Shown: one piece after another, positions 61,219 to 64,000 of the stretch | Numbering within the stretch: position 1 is the first letter of the stretch | Layout of the letters: the number at the start of each line of letters is the position of its first letter | Position numbers and translations under genes: made by a program | Notes under the pieces: generated by a model | The model's database searches: none | What the model was told of the DNA's origin: nothing | Seen by the model: only the letters and a program-made list of their open reading frames with translations | From: CAVVXN01 sp963772585 | Lineage (GTDB): Bacteria; Planctomycetota; PLA2; JAEUHO01 | Assembly: GCA_963772585.1 (NCBI GenBank) | Contig: CAVYXV010000002.1 | Coordinates: 868,001 to 932,000, forward strand | Length of the DNA: 64,000 nt | Direction of reading: 5' to 3'

Positions 61219-62298
61219 GTGCCGGGCAAGAAGAGCACGCCTGAGGCGGGTGGTGGCGGAGGGGGCGGCGGACTAGAGAGTGGGGGGGGCGGTGGCGGCG
61301 GAGGAAGTGCAGGAGATGGCGGGGACGGCGCCGGGTCGGCGCTACCGCCCGGGATCCTCGCCGATACGACGACGGTAGAGGGCAACAGTGGCGACGACTC
61401 CGGCCCGGACGGCGACGCTACCGACGAGTCTAAGACGGTGGCTCCCCCCTTGCCCCCGCCGGTCGTACGCCCTATCGAGACGAAGACGATAGCGCCATGC
61501 TCGCTCACGCGCGCGATCCTCAAGGTGGATGCCACGCTCAAGAAGCGGCTCGACCAGAAGGAGCTTCGACGTCTCCTTGGTGAGCAGCTCATCAGCAGGC
61601 TTCGGGACGCCCACCTGCTGCCCTACCTTCTTGATCCCGACCGAGTAGAGTACGCCGAACGAGAGGCGAAGATCCGCGATGCGGCAGCCAAGGCACTGGA
61701 GTCACTCCCCCAGAAGGTGGGCGAGAAGGCAGGGGAGGACATTCTGGACACCCTCCGGCAATCGCTGGAGGCGAAGCCGAAACACGGTCCAGATGGTCCA
61801 CATGGTCCAGGGGAGGACGACGGCGAAGCAGAGGAGCAAGCCGCAAAGCAGGAGGAGGCCCGACCGCTGTGGGACGCCTTCCAGGACTGGTTGACCGTGA
61901 CCCGGACGCAGGTGCTCGACCAGGGCCCCATGGCACGGGCCATCGACTACACGCTCTCGAATTGGGACGCGCTCCTCCTCTACCTGGAGGACGGTCGCCT
62001 GCCCATCGACAACAACGCGGCCGAGCGGAGCTTGCGGGGCGTGTGCGTCGGCCGGAAGAACTGGTGGGTCCTGGGACACGAGAACGGGGGGCGCACGGCC
62101 GCGATCCTCTTCAGCCTGATCGAGACCTGCAAGGAGATCGGCGTCAACCCGCGCGACTACCTCTACGACGTGTTGCGCCGCCTCTCGAAGTGCTCGGACG
62201 TCGCGAAGCTGACGCCCCACGGATGGAAGGCGAACTTCCAGGAAGAGGTCGCCGCCAAGCGCGACGAACTCCTCGCCCTCTTCCTCGACTCTACGTAG
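61219..62298 (+). pseudogene. Chimeric frame: Gly/Asp-rich unknown segment joined to the C-terminus of an IS66 transposase
   Basis: The frame of 359 residues begins with GGGGGGGGLESGGGGGGGG, continues with an unassigned charged segment (DATLKKRLDQKELRRLLGEQ; AKALESLPQKVGEKAGED), and from ~61855 becomes the C-terminal domain of an IS66 (TnpC) transposase: DGRLPIDNNAAERSLRGVCV, GRKNWWVLGHENGGR and SLIETCKEIGVNPRDYLYDVL. The catalytic N-terminal part of IS66 is absent. The joint could be insertion/deletion debris; the uninterrupted frame is notable. Confidence 0.7.
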
Positions 62299-62578
62299 GC
62301 GCCGCCGAGCGGCGGGCTTCCCGGGCGCCTGCGCCGGGCTCCCCCCCAATCCGAATGGCCGTGGCCGCGGTGCGTCTGGCGCGCCGCCCCGTAGCACGCC
62401 CCCGAGAAGACACGGCGCCGGCGGCATCCGCCCCCAACCACGCCAATCGGGACCCCTGGGGTTGAGCGAACGGATACTGTTCCGGGATCACCGCGCGACG
62501 CGTGTCTTCTCCTACATTCACCCTAGGCCCGGCAGCGCAAATGCCTCGCATCGACGGTTCAGGGCGACCGGCACCCCC

Positions 62579-63097
62579 CTATCCATCGCCTCTTGGAGGG
62601 CCGGCCAGAGCCCATGTAGCAGATAGCAACTGGCAGTCCTGCAAGTCTAGGATCGGCACAAAGAGAACACTCTCGGAACTGTACCACACCGCTCTCAGCG
62701 CGGGTAGCCGGCCTTCACCGTTTCCTGGGAGGCGGGGCTCGTCCGGGATGAGCATCCACCTGTCGATGCGCCCGTCTCCACTGCTCTCGAATGGGAGATA
62801 GCGCCAACGACCATGCACCACGCAGGCTCCGGCGTCTACGCGGCCAAGATCCTGGCCCCTGTACACGAAGGAACCATCTTCCCCAAAGCGGAGTTCGATG
62901 CGCCAATCACAAGATCTCGGCGGCGGAGTTGCCCCTGGCGGAGCGGTTGTCATCCACTTGCCCCGCCCGTAGATGTCGTAGCCACCGCGCAATTCCAATC
63001 GCGCAACGCGGCGCCCCCCACACGACGGTGTGGCGGCGAAAGTAGCAAGTAGAGCAAGTCCCAGCGCAGCTTGAACTGACCCTACAACTGAGGACAT
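62579..63097 (-). CDS. Lipoprotein of unknown function
   Basis: This 172-residue protein has a signal peptide with lipobox (ATPSC, Cys26) and a mature domain with beta-strand character and a Cys pair (SCDWRIELRFGEDGSFVYRG; ACVVHGRWRYLPFE). The pattern 'GxWxY ... DGxxxRWMLIPDEPR' suggests a compact, possibly lipocalin-like fold. I start at ATG 63097 since it places the signal peptide first. The 280 bases to the left, after the IS66 relic, show nothing. Confidence 0.55.
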   Translation of the reverse strand: MSSVVGSVQAALGLALLATFAATPSCGGRRVARLELRGGYDIYGRGKWMTTAPPGATPPPRSCDWRIELRFGEDGSFVYRGQDLGRVDAGACVVHGRWRYLPFESSGDGRIDRWMLIPDEPRLPGNGEGRLPALRAVWYSSESVLFVPILDLQDCQLLSATWALAGPPRGDG

Positions 63098-63274
63098 AGC
63101 AGGCCTTTCATTAGTGCTTGCGCTCACCGAACCTCTCGCGCCACATCAGGTACGCGACACCTCCGCGGCCCCGCCTCGGGGTTGCGAGGCCAACCCCGCC
63201 TGGGTCGTTCTAGCATACTTGGAGGTGTCGCTGTCAGCCACGATGAGCGCTTCCACAAGAGGGCGCAGACGCTC

Positions 63275-64000
63275 CTACCTCTGCGTCGGAACAGGAACGG
63301 GCACCGATGTCGTCCCCTCCCCGCCCCACCCAGGCGGATTCTCACCGGCCCCCTCTGTGGGCCCCGGTGGCCCCTCCGGAGAGCAGGCATTCGTTTCGCC
63401 ACCCTGACAGTCTACGTAGCGGTGTGCGATGACCTGCAGCTTCTTCTCGCTCCACGTCGTTCGGGCCTTGCCAGTCGGGACCACGTAGTTATCGTAGCCC
63501 GCCTGGGGGCGCCACACCCACACCTCTGTGCCGACGGGACCTGCCTCTCCCGGATAGGCCGCAACTACGCTGGAGGCGGCCCACAAGAGCGCCGAAGCCT
63601 CGACTTGTCCAGTCCAAGCGAAGTACGCGGCAGCGAAGCTCAGGAACGCAGCAGCTCCATCCTTGACATCGGCGCCCCCCTCAGCGACCACGGTGTATCG
63701 ATCCAACGTCCAAGGTCCGTCGTTCTCAAGCGCAGGGCGGTCCCGAGGGACATTCCACTCTGAGACCTCGATCATCCACGTCGTAAGCCAACTCGCCTGC
63801 CATGTAACTTCTTCGCACATCTCCTTGTCTCGCTCCCGCCCGCGCCCGCACGGCTCCGGGGTCATTCGCCGCAGCCGGAAGAAGTCTTCTTGATAGACCA
63901 ATGGCACCGACCAATAGTAGACGTCCTTGCACCTCACAATCCTATCTTGATAGTTGCGCTGCATCCGCACTACCTTCTCCCACTTCCCTGCGTAGATCGC
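63275..64000 (-). CDS. Hypothetical protein, N-terminus beyond the window
   Basis: The frame is open from its stop at 63275 to the right edge, so at least 241 residues are encoded and the start lies outside. The visible part contains QEDFFRLRRMTPEPCGRGRE, WLTTWMIEVSEWNVPRD, a moderately hydrophobic Ala-rich stretch (FLSFAAAYFAWTG, ALLWAASSVVAAYPG) and a Gly/Pro-rich tail. It resembles tail or baseplate-associated or surface proteins only in general terms; no family is assigned. Confidence 0.5.
   Translation of the reverse strand, partial: AIYAGKWEKVVRMQRNYQDRIVRCKDVYYWSVPLVYQEDFFRLRRMTPEPCGRGRERDKEMCEEVTWQASWLTTWMIEVSEWNVPRDRPALENDGPWTLDRYTVVAEGGADVKDGAAAFLSFAAAYFAWTGQVEASALLWAASSVVAAYPGEAGPVGTEVWVWRPQAGYDNYVVPTGKARTTWSEKKLQVIAHRYVDCQGGETNACSPEGPPGPTEGAGENPPGWGGEGTTSVPVPVPTQR

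Overview
The window is one stretch of a very GC-rich bacterial chromosome with strongly G/C-biased third codon positions. Several things point, without proof, to Planctomycetota or a nearby PVC lineage: a GreA with a very long helical N-terminal extension, many lineage-restricted secreted proteins (HEAT, TPR, carboxypeptidase-regulatory-like), ECF sigma factors coupled to small membrane proteins, an EF-hand secreted protein, and a ceramide-desaturase-like enzyme. The GC skew also creates long antisense open frames, which I have left out.

Region 1 (1-33.2 kb) is ordinary core chromosome. It starts with lipid/acyl-CoA genes: a thiolase with its OB-fold/zinc-ribbon partner, a convergent DES1-like desaturase, enoyl-CoA hydratase and acyl-CoA dehydrogenase. 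Then come a CHAP/NlpC-like lipoprotein, an ABC-F ATPase, an HD-GYP protein paired with a gene that shares its N-terminal domain, an isoaspartyl peptidase, an ECF sigma/membrane operon, a GAF-PAS-histidine kinase-receiver hybrid, tryptophan 2,3-dioxygenase, moaA, the extended greA, tRNA-Arg(CCG), a RluB-type pseudouridine synthase, an FlgM-like protein, rsmD, pdxJ, dapA, a small heat-shock protein, clpB, an EF-hand protein and a second ECF sigma operon. Strong hairpins lie at the convergent gene ends.

Region 2 (33.5-43 kb) is an integrated element beside tRNA-Asp(GTC). The integrase reading frame runs antisense through the tRNA gene. The element has two small AlpA/Xis-like HTH proteins, a P4-type primase-polymerase/D5 helicase, an iteron-like array of TGTCCGACC, a 14-bp palindromic operator candidate, and a divergent cargo arm ending in two small membrane proteins and a PD-(D/E)XK-nuclease-like protein. 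This looks like a phage satellite or small integrative plasmid; the cargo could be anti-phage but that is inference.

Region 3 (43.1-47.5 kb) is an ATP-dependent transposon on the minus strand: HTH protein, zinc-ribbon protein, DDE transposase, TniB/ExeA-like AAA ATPase, and a RecA/RepA-like ATPase, the last three overlapping by four bases each.

Region 4 (47.8-64 kb) is accessory. It holds lineage-restricted secreted proteins, two paralogous sigma-like genes each ending in a long poly-C tract just upstream of a secreted-protein gene, two 308-309 bp direct repeats that each contain the 3' half of a CAT-anticodon tRNA, a decayed primase (Prim-Pol/DUF3987) between those repeats, an IS66-type accessory HTH gene, an IS1595 remnant that truncates a neighbour, and an open frame that joins unrelated sequence to the C-terminal part of an IS66 transposase. 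The last gene runs off the right edge. No rRNA or CRISPR array was seen.
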